Assembly (NCBI GenBank): GCA_025594325.1
Contig: JANHCV010000005.1
Location: forward strand, 399,501-463,500
Reading direction: 5' to 3'
From: Blastocladiella emersonii ATCC 22665
Taxonomy: Eukaryota; Blastocladiomycota; Blastocladiomycetes; Blastocladiales; Blastocladiaceae
DNA length: 64,000 nt
Within the stretch, counting starts at the first letter, position 1. The number at the start of each line of letters is the position of its first letter. The position numbers and the translations under genes were made by a program. Shown here piece by piece: positions 51,054-58,899 of the stretch. The notes below the pieces were generated by a model. That model saw only the letters and a list, made by a program, of their open reading frames with translations, did not search any database and was not told the origin of the DNA.

Positions 51054-52993
51054 AGCAGGGTCCAGTGGCTTTGAATGATGACCTGGCAGTCGTTGGCAAC
51101 TGCGACTGACGGGATCCAGATGAAAGAGTAGCTCTTGGCCGCGTCAAGGTACTCAATGCTCGAGAACTGAAGGAACTGGACATTGCCTTCAGCACGGCAC
51201 CCGGTGACAAGCGACACTGCAATCATGTCCGTCATATTGTACAGCGCAAAGTTCACAGTGTGGGCTCCAGGGAGCGCGCCGTTTGCGTAGTAGCCCTTTG
51301 CATGGACAAGGTAGTAGCCACTGACAGGGGGTTTGACGCATCCATTGATCACAGACGTGAACGCGCCCGCTGTGGACTGGAACGCAAAGGTGGCCGGGCC
51401 CGTTGATGCTGTGCCGCCAATGATCTTGCCGCCCGTGGTCACTCCGTTTGTAGAGCGGTGCTCGGCCTGAGCGACGTACCGGGTCGTGCCAGACCGCGAG
51501 TCAACGTACGCCTTGTTTGCCGCGTCGGTGCCTGCCACTGGAGCGAGGTCAAGGGTGAGCTGCCCTGTGAAGCGACCAGTGCCATTGACGCGGAACCTTT
51601 CTGTGCCAAGCGTCGCCGAGCCCACGACCACATTGCCGCCACCTGCCACAAGGGAGACCCCGCCCGTGGTTGCAGACGCAATCTCAATGTTACCCGCCGC
51701 TGTGCATGCCAGGTTGCTTCGCAGTACGCCTGCCTGCTTAAAGTCGACGTACGTCAATGTATTGGCAGCCGAGTCAAAGACAAGGTTCGCGCTTGTGGCA
51801 TTCCAGACCAGGACGTTGGGCACAGTCAGTTGCTTGCCAACTCCAAGACCACCAGCAATGGTGACTGCTCCAGTGCTTGATGTCAAACTGTCCGTCGTAT
51901 TTGCAAAGGCAAAGGCAGCGCCGAGTCCAAGGGTGGACTGGGGGAGCGTGCCAGTGACCGAGGCTGCGCTCACGGCCGTGACCTTGGCCGAGACGTCGGG
52001 GAGTCGTGCCAGGTCAATGGTCCCTGCAAGCTTGGCCGAGTCAATGCCAGATGCCAGCTTGGCGTTGGTCAGGGTCCCGTTGGCGATGCGGGCAGGGTCA
52101 AGGATCCCAGTGAGCTTGACCGCCGACACGTCCGCGACCTTGGCGTCTGTGACTGCGCCTGCTGCCAGGTGGGCTGTTCCAATGGACCCGACGTTGAGCT
52201 TGCCCCCATCAATGCCAGTTGCCAGCTTGGCGTTGGTCACGGCCGCGTCTGCCAGGACCAGGGAGCCGACCGTGCCCGCTGCCAGCTTGGACCCGTCGAT
52301 GCCAGCTGCCACCTTGGCGTTGGATACAGCACCGTCTGCCAGGGCTCCCGTCCCAATAGTCCCTGCAACGAGCTTGGACCCAGACACAGACGCGACCTTG
52401 GCATCTGTGACTGCCAGGTCAATGAGAGCCACTGTGCCGACTGTGCCTGCCACGAGCTTGGACCCAGACACGGACGCGACCTTGGCATCAGTCACTGAGC
52501 CGTCTGCCAGGACCGAGGTCCCAACTGTGCCTGCCACGAGCTTGGACCCAGACACGGACGCGACCTTGGCACCAGTCACTGAGCCGTCTGCCAGAACCGA
52601 GGTCCCAACGGCTGGGAGGTTGGACGCACTGAGTACGCCCACAACCTTGGACGCAGACACAGTGTCCAGCTGAGCATCAACGAGCTTGCCTGTGACCTGC
52701 CCTGCTGTAATTGTGGCGACCTTGTTGGCCGTGACGCTGGCTGGGAGCAGCTGTGCCGTGCCAACCGACTTGACATAGAGCCCTGCTGCGCCCACGCCAA
52801 GGGTCTGGTTGTTGACCTTGGCCGACACAGTGGTCCCTGAGACTGCCACGCCAGGGCCAGCAACAGGTGTGCCAACCGTGGCGTACACGGCACTGATGGC
52901 CGCGTCAACGTAGGCCTTGGACACGTCTGGGACCCCCGTGGTAGACACGGTCGGAGACGCAGTACTTGAGACGTTAAAGATATTCTTGACCAT
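51050..52993 (-). CDS. fibre-like repeat protein with C-terminal jelly-roll-like head
   Basis: 647 aa from the ATG at 52993 (TTAAAC precedes it). The N-terminal tag is short. Residues about 80-370 contain roughly a dozen repeats of the form LADGAVTDAKVA-x(4)-KLxAGT, a pattern common in tail fibres and algal-virus spike proteins that fold as trimeric beta structures. The middle (IAGGLGVGKQLTVPNVLVWN, LVAGGGNVVVGSA, TLDLAPVAGTDAANKAYVDS) is also fibre-like. The last 140 residues form a beta-rich head resembling C1q/TNF-type jelly rolls. It is likely the receptor-binding spike at the capsid vertices. It is the only structural gene on the minus strand and is divergent with the 83-aa gene, with start codons only 20 bp apart. 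Confidence 0.75.
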   Translation of the reverse strand: MVKNIFNVSSTASPTVSTTGVPDVSKAYVDAAISAVYATVGTPVAGPGVAVSGTTVSAKVNNQTLGVGAAGLYVKSVGTAQLLPASVTANKVATITAGQVTGKLVDAQLDTVSASKVVGVLSASNLPAVGTSVLADGSVTGAKVASVSGSKLVAGTVGTSVLADGSVTDAKVASVSGSKLVAGTVGTVALIDLAVTDAKVASVSGSKLVAGTIGTGALADGAVSNAKVAAGIDGSKLAAGTVGSLVLADAAVTNAKLATGIDGGKLNVGSIGTAHLAAGAVTDAKVADVSAVKLTGILDPARIANGTLTNAKLASGIDSAKLAGTIDLARLPDVSAKVTAVSAASVTGTLPQSTLGLGAAFAFANTTDSLTSSTGAVTIAGGLGVGKQLTVPNVLVWNATSANLVFDSAANTLTYVDFKQAGVLRSNLACTAAGNIEIASATTGGVSLVAGGGNVVVGSATLGTERFRVNGTGRFTGQLTLDLAPVAGTDAANKAYVDSRSGTTRYVAQAEHRSTNGVTTGGKIIGGTASTGPATFAFQSTAGAFTSVINGCVKPPVSGYYLVHAKGYYANGALPGAHTVNFALYNMTDMIAVSLVTGCRAEGNVQFLQFSSIEYLDAAKSYSFIWIPSVAVANDCQVIIQSHWTLL

Positions 52994-53013
52994 GTTTAAC
53001 CTTAAGCAACAGA
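52994..53013. promoter_or_regulatory. compact bidirectional promoter
   Basis: Only 20 bp separate the start codons of the fibre gene and the 83-aa gene. On the minus strand the sequence reads CTGTTGCTTAAGGTTAAAC then ATG, the same GTTG...TTAAAC signal as elsewhere in the element. Confidence 0.55.
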
Positions 53014-53265
53014 ATGATTTCCAGCGACCATGACCTGAGCCTGGACGAGTGGCGGGAGCACCTTGCCGGGACCATGCCCGTGCCAAGCAGCTGGTACAGC
53101 AAGAGCGACGAGGACAAGGCCAAGTGGCTACGGAAGCGCGACCGCAAGGCCAACCGGTACACGCACGTCGACAACGAGGCAGCGCGGGCAGAGCGGGTCA
53201 AGATCCGGATCTACAAGGCACTCAACGCCAAGCGCCGGGACCAGGGGGCAAATAGCACCGTCTGA
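53014..53265 (+). CDS. small basic protein of the PLV, unknown
   Basis: 83 aa, Lys/Arg-rich (SWYSKSDEDKAKWLRKRDRK and on), mostly helical and soluble. It could bind nucleic acid. Divergent from the fibre gene and 77 bp upstream of the 571-aa gene. No family recognised. Confidence 0.55.
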   Translation: MISSDHDLSLDEWREHLAGTMPVPSSWYSKSDEDKAKWLRKRDRKANRYTHVDNEAARAERVKIRIYKALNAKRRDQGANSTV

Positions 53266-53342
53266 GGGACAAAAGGCACCTGCCACGGGGAAAAAGGTAC
53301 CGACAGGGGGACGTTTTATTTTCGGTCCATACAGTAACCATC

Positions 53343-55058
53343 ATGGGCCGAAGAACAGTACCAGAACTACTCACAAGAGTGACCAAGGCAACTGACGGCC
53401 GCATCACGGCTGAGCGCCTTGCAGGGCAGAAGATCAAGGCAACCATTGATGGCCGCGAGTACACGTTCCCCAATGCCAAAGAGCTCCTCGACGTCTGGGT
53501 GCCTTACATCCTTGCCTTTGACTACAAGGTGACGCCCAAGAGCTATGCCAACGACTTTGGCCGCAAACGAGGCGACTCGCTGTTCTACCTCAAGCACCAG
53601 GACGGCGTCACTGGGTACGAGGTCAAGGACCTCCAGGAGCACGTCCAAGACACGCTTAAAGCGTGGGAAGAGCACCAGGCAACGGGCAAGGTCACTCGAG
53701 TCCCAGTCGCTCCACCAGCGGCAAGCCCCAGACCAGAGGCCCCCGAGTCGGCCACGGACAGCGACAGGGGCAGCAGCGAAGAGGAGCGCGACGAGCTGGC
53801 AGAAGAGATCTCGCGAGCCCTGGACGTCATTGACGAGGACGCTGTACCGGACCACTTGCTCCCCGTGCCCGTCCAGCCAGTCATGCCCGAGCAGTACCCG
53901 GTCGAGGCCGGCGACTATGTTGGTCAAGACATTGACGAGTACGGCGCCATGATCCCCGGCCAGTACCTGATCCAGAATGACAATGACGGCGGCAACGACC
54001 CGCCCCCAAGGCTTGACAACGGCACCCGCGACCTCGTGGTCATGCCACCAAGCTACGGCCCGGACGTGGCACAGCGGCAAGGCGTGTACAACGAGGGTCA
54101 CGTCCACCCGGCCATGGACGAGGCACGCATGATTGAGGGCTCCAAGGACTTGCAGGTCTACAACCCCGAGCGGGCGCTGACAACCACGGACGACATGGAG
54201 GTTGACGTTGTCCAGAACTTTCAACAGTTTAACCAGTTCGTGTACAACAGCTACACGCAGCAGAACACGCAGAACGTCGACATGCGGCAGTTCATCACCC
54301 AGTACGAGAACAACTACTACGAGCAGAACGTGGACATGCGGCAGCAGATCCTGGTCCGGTACAACAATGACCCAAACGTCATGGCCGCGCTCGAGCTCAT
54401 TGCCTCGCAGTTTGCCGGGTCCCAGGTCATGCAGTACCAGGCGTACCAGGCGCTCATCGAGCAGTCGGCGGCCGCTCAGGGACTGGCCATGGACGCATTT
54501 GCCAACCTCGCGTCCGGGATCGTGGACACGCTCCGAGCCAAACGCAACGACTTTGTCCGCCAGATTGACGCTGGCAACCGCGCGCTTGTGTCTGAGATTG
54601 CCACGGGCATGTCCTCTGCGCTCAGCAACCAGCAGGTGCTCATGAACCAGCTCGCAAGCGGCGTCCAGGGCGCGATCCAAGGGCAGACCCAGAGCAACGA
54701 GGCCATGACCAAGACGCTCCAAGACCTTGGGTCCAAGCTGGACACGATCCCTGCACCCCAAGTCATTGTCCAGCCTGCCGACACAAGCGGCCTCGAGGCC
54801 ATGATCAGGGAGCTGGCCGCGCAAAACAATTCTGGCGGTAGTTCTAAGAAGACCGACATGCTCCTCAAACAGATCCTCAAGCAACTGGGCTACAAGAAGC
54901 CGACCGACGCGAAGCTGTTCACAGACAAGCGGGCAGCGGGTAGCGGGCTGACAGCGCCCAAGATCCAGCGTCACCAGAAGATCCCTGAGCGGCCCGTCAA
55001 GCAGGTCTGTGAGACCCCAAGGCGCAGCGGCATTGTGCTTGACCTCGGCTGGGACTGA
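53343..55058 (+). CDS. orphan 571-aa PLV protein, probably structural
   Basis: An N-terminal globular part of about 110 residues (PELLTRVTKATDGRITAERL, EYTFPNAKELLDVWVPYILA) is followed by an acidic, Pro-rich linker. A Gln/Asn/Tyr-rich middle (VVQNFQQFNQFVYNSYTQQN, QYENNYYEQNVDMRQQ) comes next. A long helical segment has phage-minor-protein-like heptads (MSSALSNQQVLMNQLASG), and the C-terminus is basic. No TM helix or catalytic motif is visible. Its place just before the ATPase and capsid genes suggests a virion or scaffold protein. It is the largest structural-block gene without an assignable family. Confidence 0.6.
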   Translation: MGRRTVPELLTRVTKATDGRITAERLAGQKIKATIDGREYTFPNAKELLDVWVPYILAFDYKVTPKSYANDFGRKRGDSLFYLKHQDGVTGYEVKDLQEHVQDTLKAWEEHQATGKVTRVPVAPPAASPRPEAPESATDSDRGSSEEERDELAEEISRALDVIDEDAVPDHLLPVPVQPVMPEQYPVEAGDYVGQDIDEYGAMIPGQYLIQNDNDGGNDPPPRLDNGTRDLVVMPPSYGPDVAQRQGVYNEGHVHPAMDEARMIEGSKDLQVYNPERALTTTDDMEVDVVQNFQQFNQFVYNSYTQQNTQNVDMRQFITQYENNYYEQNVDMRQQILVRYNNDPNVMAALELIASQFAGSQVMQYQAYQALIEQSAAAQGLAMDAFANLASGIVDTLRAKRNDFVRQIDAGNRALVSEIATGMSSALSNQQVLMNQLASGVQGAIQGQTQSNEAMTKTLQDLGSKLDTIPAPQVIVQPADTSGLEAMIRELAAQNNSGGSSKKTDMLLKQILKQLGYKKPTDAKLFTDKRAAGSGLTAPKIQRHQKIPERPVKQVCETPRRSGIVLDLGWD

Positions 55059-55062
55059 CGCC

Positions 55063-55084
55063 CTTTTTTGTTGGCAGTCTTTAA
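55063..55084 (+). promoter_or_regulatory. start-proximal promoter motif
   Basis: CTTTTTTGTTGGCAGTC then TTTAA abutting the ATG of the ATPase. This is the clearest copy of the shared signal. Confidence 0.6.
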
Positions 55085-55882
55085 ATGTACGACATTGTTG
55101 CCATTGACAACGGCTTTACGCGCAACAACGACGGCGAGCCGCTGCCGATCCCCAAGCACCCGTTCACCATGAACGTCATTGGCGCCAAGGGTCAGGGCAA
55201 GTCGACGCTGATCGCAAACATGGTCTGCTTCCCGCACTTTTACAAGGGCCAGTTCGACAACATCTGGGTCTTTAACCCGACGTTCCACGCCGACAACAAG
55301 TACGAGTACATTGCCAGTCAACCGATCCTGCGACCGCCCAAGAAGGAGCGCAACGTGCTGGACCCCCAGGAGCGCGACCCGGACCGGCTCAAGATCAAGC
55401 CAAGCTGCATCGTCACGGACCCCGAGCAGTTCATCCCGACCCTGCTCAAGATGCGCCAGGACCTGACCAAGACATTCGAAGAGTCTGGCAAGAAGGCGCT
55501 CCAGGACCAGCTGCTGATCATTGACGACGTGCTTGGGCTCAAGCTGCTGAGCCACAGAACGCTGACCAACTTTCTGTGCAACTCGCGGCACTTGAAGATC
55601 AGCTGCATCATTGGCGTCCAGCGGTGGTGTGCCCTGCCCAAGACTCTGCGCATCAATTGCAGCTACAGCGTCGTCTACCCAATCTATGACAAGACCGAGG
55701 TCCAGACGCTGCACAAGGAGATTGGGTCGCAGTTCGACCTCAAGGAGTTTGAGGCCATCATTGAACAGCTCTTTGACACGCGTACTGGCAACACGAAGCG
55801 ACGCTTCCTGGGCGTCAACAACCAGAACCCGCCCAAGTACCGGCTCGTAGACAGCTTCAGCGAGTGGATCGTGAAGCAGTAG
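55085..55882 (+). CDS. FtsK/HerA-type genome-packaging ATPase
   Basis: 265 aa, the usual size for A32-like packaging ATPases of double-jelly-roll viruses. Walker A is GAKGQGKST at residues 33-41. Walker B is QLLIIDDVLG near residue 140-150. The sensor region follows (SCIIGVQRWCALPKTLRINC). The protein would pump genomic DNA into the preformed capsid. Translation starts at the ATG directly behind TTTAA. It lies 26 bp after the 571-aa gene and 40 bp before the capsid gene, within the morphogenesis block. Confidence 0.93.
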   Translation: MYDIVAIDNGFTRNNDGEPLPIPKHPFTMNVIGAKGQGKSTLIANMVCFPHFYKGQFDNIWVFNPTFHADNKYEYIASQPILRPPKKERNVLDPQERDPDRLKIKPSCIVTDPEQFIPTLLKMRQDLTKTFEESGKKALQDQLLIIDDVLGLKLLSHRTLTNFLCNSRHLKISCIIGVQRWCALPKTLRINCSYSVVYPIYDKTEVQTLHKEIGSQFDLKEFEAIIEQLFDTRTGNTKRRFLGVNNQNPPKYRLVDSFSEWIVKQ

Positions 55883-55890
55883 ACTCTTGA

Positions 55891-55922
55891 CTTTTTTTTG
55901 TTGCCGAGTCCTAAACTAAACC
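55891..55922 (+). promoter_or_regulatory. start-proximal promoter motif
   Basis: CTTTTTTTTGTTG followed by a short spacer and CTAAACTAAACC before the ATG of the capsid gene. Confidence 0.6.
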
Positions 55923-57143
55923 ATGTCCAGTACCAACGCCCAGTTCTCGCAGGTCCTGTCCAAGACTCTCCCTCCTGAGATGTCGTTCAACCTGCCCAAG
56001 GAGTCCGTCTATGCCGAGCGCCAGACCGTCCAGTTCACGGCTCAGGGCGGCCCCGAGTTTGCTCCTGGCAACAGCATCAGCGTCCTGCTCCCGCCGCGCG
56101 ACGACATGATGGACACGCACTGTACTTTCCTGCAGTTCTCGGCCAAGACCACGGACGCCAACGTCGCTTTCTGCGATGGTATCTTCAGCGTCATTGACTG
56201 TGTCCGCATCTACAGCGCGTCCGGTGCCCTACTCGAAGAGCTCCCGTACTACAACCTGCGTCAGCGCATCGAGGCCGACGTGACGGTCCCCCAGTACCTC
56301 AAGGACTCGTGTCTCGGCGTGGCACAGGGCTACTTTGCGTCTGGTGCGGACAAGTTCGCTGTCTCGTCCGGGCTGCACCGGTACATGCTGCCCATCAAGT
56401 CGGCCCTGCTGGCAAACCAGAAGCACCTCCCAATGAAGTACACGGGCGGCATCCGCGTTGAGTTCACCCTCGCACCTGGCAGTGACGCCTGCATTGTCAA
56501 GAACAATGCCATCCCGGGCTACACAGTCAAGGACGTCTGCATTGTCTCGGACCTGATCAAGCTCAACGACCAGCAGATCGCGGTCATGGACGCGGCCTTC
56601 AAGAAGCAGGGCCTCAAGCTCTTTGGCACGACCTACAACCACCACTTCCTGAACTACTCGGTGCCCAACTCGACGCTCAACATCTCGGACCGCTCGGCCT
56701 CACAGAAAGACATCCTGCTGTCGTTCCGCGACAATGCCGTGCTCAACGACAATGCCAAGGACTCGTTCCTTCGTGCCAAGACCATTACATCGTACCAGTT
56801 CAGCGTGGCCGGCCGACTCTTCCCTCAGCGACCCATCCGCTGTGACGACTACGCGTCTGAGGCGTTTGTTGAGCTGACCAATGCCTTCCATGGCCACGTC
56901 ATTGGCGCTGGCCTCACAGTTGACAAGTTCAACGCGCCGGCCGAGGGTACCTTTGTTGTCGGCCGTGACCTTGAGTCAAGTCGCACCGTGGTCAGCGGCG
57001 ACAAGTCTTGCAAGAGCCAGGCCGTGGACATGCAGGTGATCCTGACTTCAAGCGTGGCCCCGAACCAGCGCGTGGACGCCTTCATTGGCATCGACGTGGT
57101 CTACGAGTTCCTGCCAACCGGCGAGATCAACATCTACAAGTAA
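55923..57143 (+). CDS. major capsid protein, double jelly roll
   Basis: 406 aa. The beta-rich sequence has the layout of PLV/virophage major capsid proteins: ISVLLPPRDDMMDTHCTFLQ in the first strands; FSVIDCVRIYSASGALLEEL, a typical helix-strand segment of the first jelly roll; a central MLPIKSALLANQKHLPMKY loop; and second-roll strands such as GGIRVEFTLAP and VDAFIGIDVVYEFLP at the end. Trimers should form the pseudo-hexameric capsomers. It is shorter than many PLV capsid proteins (roughly 450-600 aa). The genes on either side (ATPase, penton) support the call more strongly than any single motif. Confidence 0.85.
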   Translation: MSSTNAQFSQVLSKTLPPEMSFNLPKESVYAERQTVQFTAQGGPEFAPGNSISVLLPPRDDMMDTHCTFLQFSAKTTDANVAFCDGIFSVIDCVRIYSASGALLEELPYYNLRQRIEADVTVPQYLKDSCLGVAQGYFASGADKFAVSSGLHRYMLPIKSALLANQKHLPMKYTGGIRVEFTLAPGSDACIVKNNAIPGYTVKDVCIVSDLIKLNDQQIAVMDAAFKKQGLKLFGTTYNHHFLNYSVPNSTLNISDRSASQKDILLSFRDNAVLNDNAKDSFLRAKTITSYQFSVAGRLFPQRPIRCDDYASEAFVELTNAFHGHVIGAGLTVDKFNAPAEGTFVVGRDLESSRTVVSGDKSCKSQAVDMQVILTSSVAPNQRVDAFIGIDVVYEFLPTGEINIYK

Positions 57144-57185
57144 CGGCCCTGTCCTTTCTTTTCTTGCGTAGAGTTAAACCCCGCC

Positions 57186-57452
57186 ATGATCTTCCGTAAC
57201 CTCTGGACCAACTTTAGCAATGTGCTCGGCCAGGTCGGGTCCTTTGTCAACAAACACATGCCGACCGTCCTCAAAGGCGTCAAGACTGTGTCCAAGTTCT
57301 TTGAGCGGTCGCACAACCCCGCTGTGAGCTCCATTGCGCAGATGGTGACCAAGGGCGCCGACCTTGCCCAAGACATTCACACCTGGTACAACCGACCAAC
57401 AAGCGAGATCTTTGAGGCAGACGCTGACGACACGGGGACAGCTGTACAATAA
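57186..57452 (+). CDS. small virion-block protein, unknown
   Basis: 88 aa between capsid and penton genes. The N-terminal 35 residues can form an amphipathic helix (LWTNFSNVLGQVGSFVNKHM), followed by more helix and an acidic tail. The position and amphipathic N-terminus recall small internal capsid proteins that perturb membranes in adenovirus-like virions, but no sequence relation can be claimed. TTAAACC lies just upstream. Confidence 0.55.
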   Translation: MIFRNLWTNFSNVLGQVGSFVNKHMPTVLKGVKTVSKFFERSHNPAVSSIAQMVTKGADLAQDIHTWYNRPTSEIFEADADDTGTAVQ

Positions 57453-57470
57453 ATTGTTGTCTTTGTTTAA
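57453..57470 (+). promoter_or_regulatory. start-proximal promoter motif
   Basis: TTGTTGTCTTTGTTTAA ends at the ATG of the penton-like gene. It overlaps the preceding gene's 3' end signal AATAAA. Confidence 0.5.
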
Positions 57471-58214
57471 ATGTCCGAGTACAAGACGCTGACCATCTGC
57501 AGCCGCGACCTCAAGAACGGCATCCTGTACCTACCACGACCCCTGTCCGTGCGCGGCGTCAAGGTCAACTCGGCGTACCTCTGCAACAGCTGGCACACGG
57601 TCAACTCCAAGGCCAACAAAGTGTACCTGACCCAGAGCCGTGGCGCGCTGACGTTCCCGGGCACCATCACCGTCCCTGATGGCAACTACACGGTCGAGAC
57701 GTTCACGGCCACGCTCAAGAGCCTGCTCAACAACGCGCCCTCAGCGTACCTCTGGCAGGGCACATGGGACGTCCAGGTTGACTCGACTACCCAGAAGATG
57801 CGCCTGGCCAACAACACGGTCGACTTTACAATTGGAACAGGGACGGCGTCGCTGAACGTCCACATGGGCTTTGTTGGAGCGTATGGCTACAGCAAGGTCC
57901 AGTACGCGTCGGCGCTGGTCAACATCTCGCCCATCAACCTGCTTCACGTCTACTCGCGCAACCTTGGCACCCGGCTCGCGGACAACATGTACAGCGCGTA
58001 CCCACAAGACAACGGCGTACTTTGTAGCATCCACGTCACGCAACCCTTTGGCAGCTGGTTCGAGCATCGACCACACATGGGCGACTACTTTCGCTTTGAC
58101 GCGCAGGGACAGGCCCAGCAGATTGACTGTATTGACATTGACGTGGTAGACGAGAACCTGCGCTCTGTCGACTTTCTTGGCCAACCCTTCTACGTCGAGC
58201 TCGCGTTCATCTGA
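57471..58214 (+). CDS. penton-like minor capsid protein
   Basis: 247 aa, beta-rich single-jelly-roll type. PDGNYTVETFTATLKSLLNN is the motif (DGxYTxxxLxxxLxxxLN) shared by minor capsid/penton proteins of polinton-like viruses and virophages. LNVHMGFVGAYG and LLHVYSRNLGTRLADN follow the usual order, and the end (FLGQPFYVELAFI) is a closing strand. Pentamers would occupy the vertices and could hold the fibre. Directly downstream of the 88-aa gene. Confidence 0.75.
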   Translation: MSEYKTLTICSRDLKNGILYLPRPLSVRGVKVNSAYLCNSWHTVNSKANKVYLTQSRGALTFPGTITVPDGNYTVETFTATLKSLLNNAPSAYLWQGTWDVQVDSTTQKMRLANNTVDFTIGTGTASLNVHMGFVGAYGYSKVQYASALVNISPINLLHVYSRNLGTRLADNMYSAYPQDNGVLCSIHVTQPFGSWFEHRPHMGDYFRFDAQGQAQQIDCIDIDVVDENLRSVDFLGQPFYVELAFI

Positions 58215-58245
58215 CGTTGACTTTAATTGTTGTTGTACTGTAAAC

Positions 58246-58347
58246 ATGATCCTCGAGACGCTCCTTGTTGCCACCAACGCCCTGATCCTTGTAGCCAACC
58301 TGGCCATTGTTGGGTACACAAGCAAAGTATTCCACGCCGTAGAGTAA
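58246..58347 (+). CDS. 33-aa hydrophobic peptide
   Basis: A tiny frame beginning MILETLLVATNALILVANLA, that is, one TM-like helix, then a short polar tail. It is preceded by GACTTTAATTGTTGTTGTACTGTAAAC, a good copy of the element's start signal, which is the main reason to accept it. It could act in membrane disruption or lysis; this is inference only. Confidence 0.5.
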   Translation: MILETLLVATNALILVANLAIVGYTSKVFHAVE

Positions 58348-58401
58348 GCAACGACATGTGCTTTAAATTCTTTCTGCGAAGGCATAGTAAGACACAGGAC
58401 A

Positions 58402-58557
58402 ATGAATACTGGCTCTACTGCATCAACGCCCCGCGCACCTTCCACGAGCATCCCTTGGACTGGCCGTCCGGGCCCCCAGTCAACAGCCAACTACACGGCC
58501 ATCCACGACGTGGCCCTGCCAGGTGCCAAGGTTGTGTACACTGTCTGCTTTGAATAG
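58402..58557 (+). CDS. 51-aa peptide, unknown
   Basis: Starts MNTGSTASTPRAPSTSI and ends VALPGAKVVYTVCFE. Thr/Ser/Pro-rich then beta-like; the second half has codon use like the structural genes. An overlapping frame at 58356-58553 (Cys/Arg/His-rich, 65 aa) is an alternative. Neither has a strong start signal. Confidence 0.3.
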   Translation: MNTGSTASTPRAPSTSIPWTGRPGPQSTANYTAIHDVALPGAKVVYTVCFE

Positions 58558-58899
58558 ATCCTTCAAGTTAACTTGGTTAGCTACCTTGAAGCCTTTACTG
58601 GTCGCACTCAGACTACCCGGCGGTATGTGTACTTGTGCCCGCAGCACGGGTACACGACTTGGACCCACAGCAGCTCATTGTCATGGACCCAGCTGGGAGC
58701 ATCATAGTGATCGCATGGCGGCTTGGGCAGGGGGGCGATCTCTTTGATACAGCCTCGCATAGTTACAGTAGTCCAACAAAGTTTAAATTGACAAACGCAT
58801 TCAACGCACTTGGCATGACGTAGCAACGGGACACACTACGGCGTCGTGGACCCGACCAGGGCCCCTGCCCACTTTTTGAACAGCTCGCCGTAAGCCATG
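58558..58899. other. spacer before the right inverted repeat
   Basis: A frame from the ATG at 58683 to 58823 (and open upstream without ATG) gives a protein-like ending (GDLFDTASHSYSSPTKFKLT). It may be the remains of a small gene. From 58845 the sequence is already the duplicated TIR unit. Confidence 0.35.

Noticed and set aside
53367-54974. 535-codon minus-strand open frame in the viral element
   Set aside because: Shadow of the 571-aa gene, which has a viral start signal and protein-like composition; the antisense is Leu/Val/Asp-biased.
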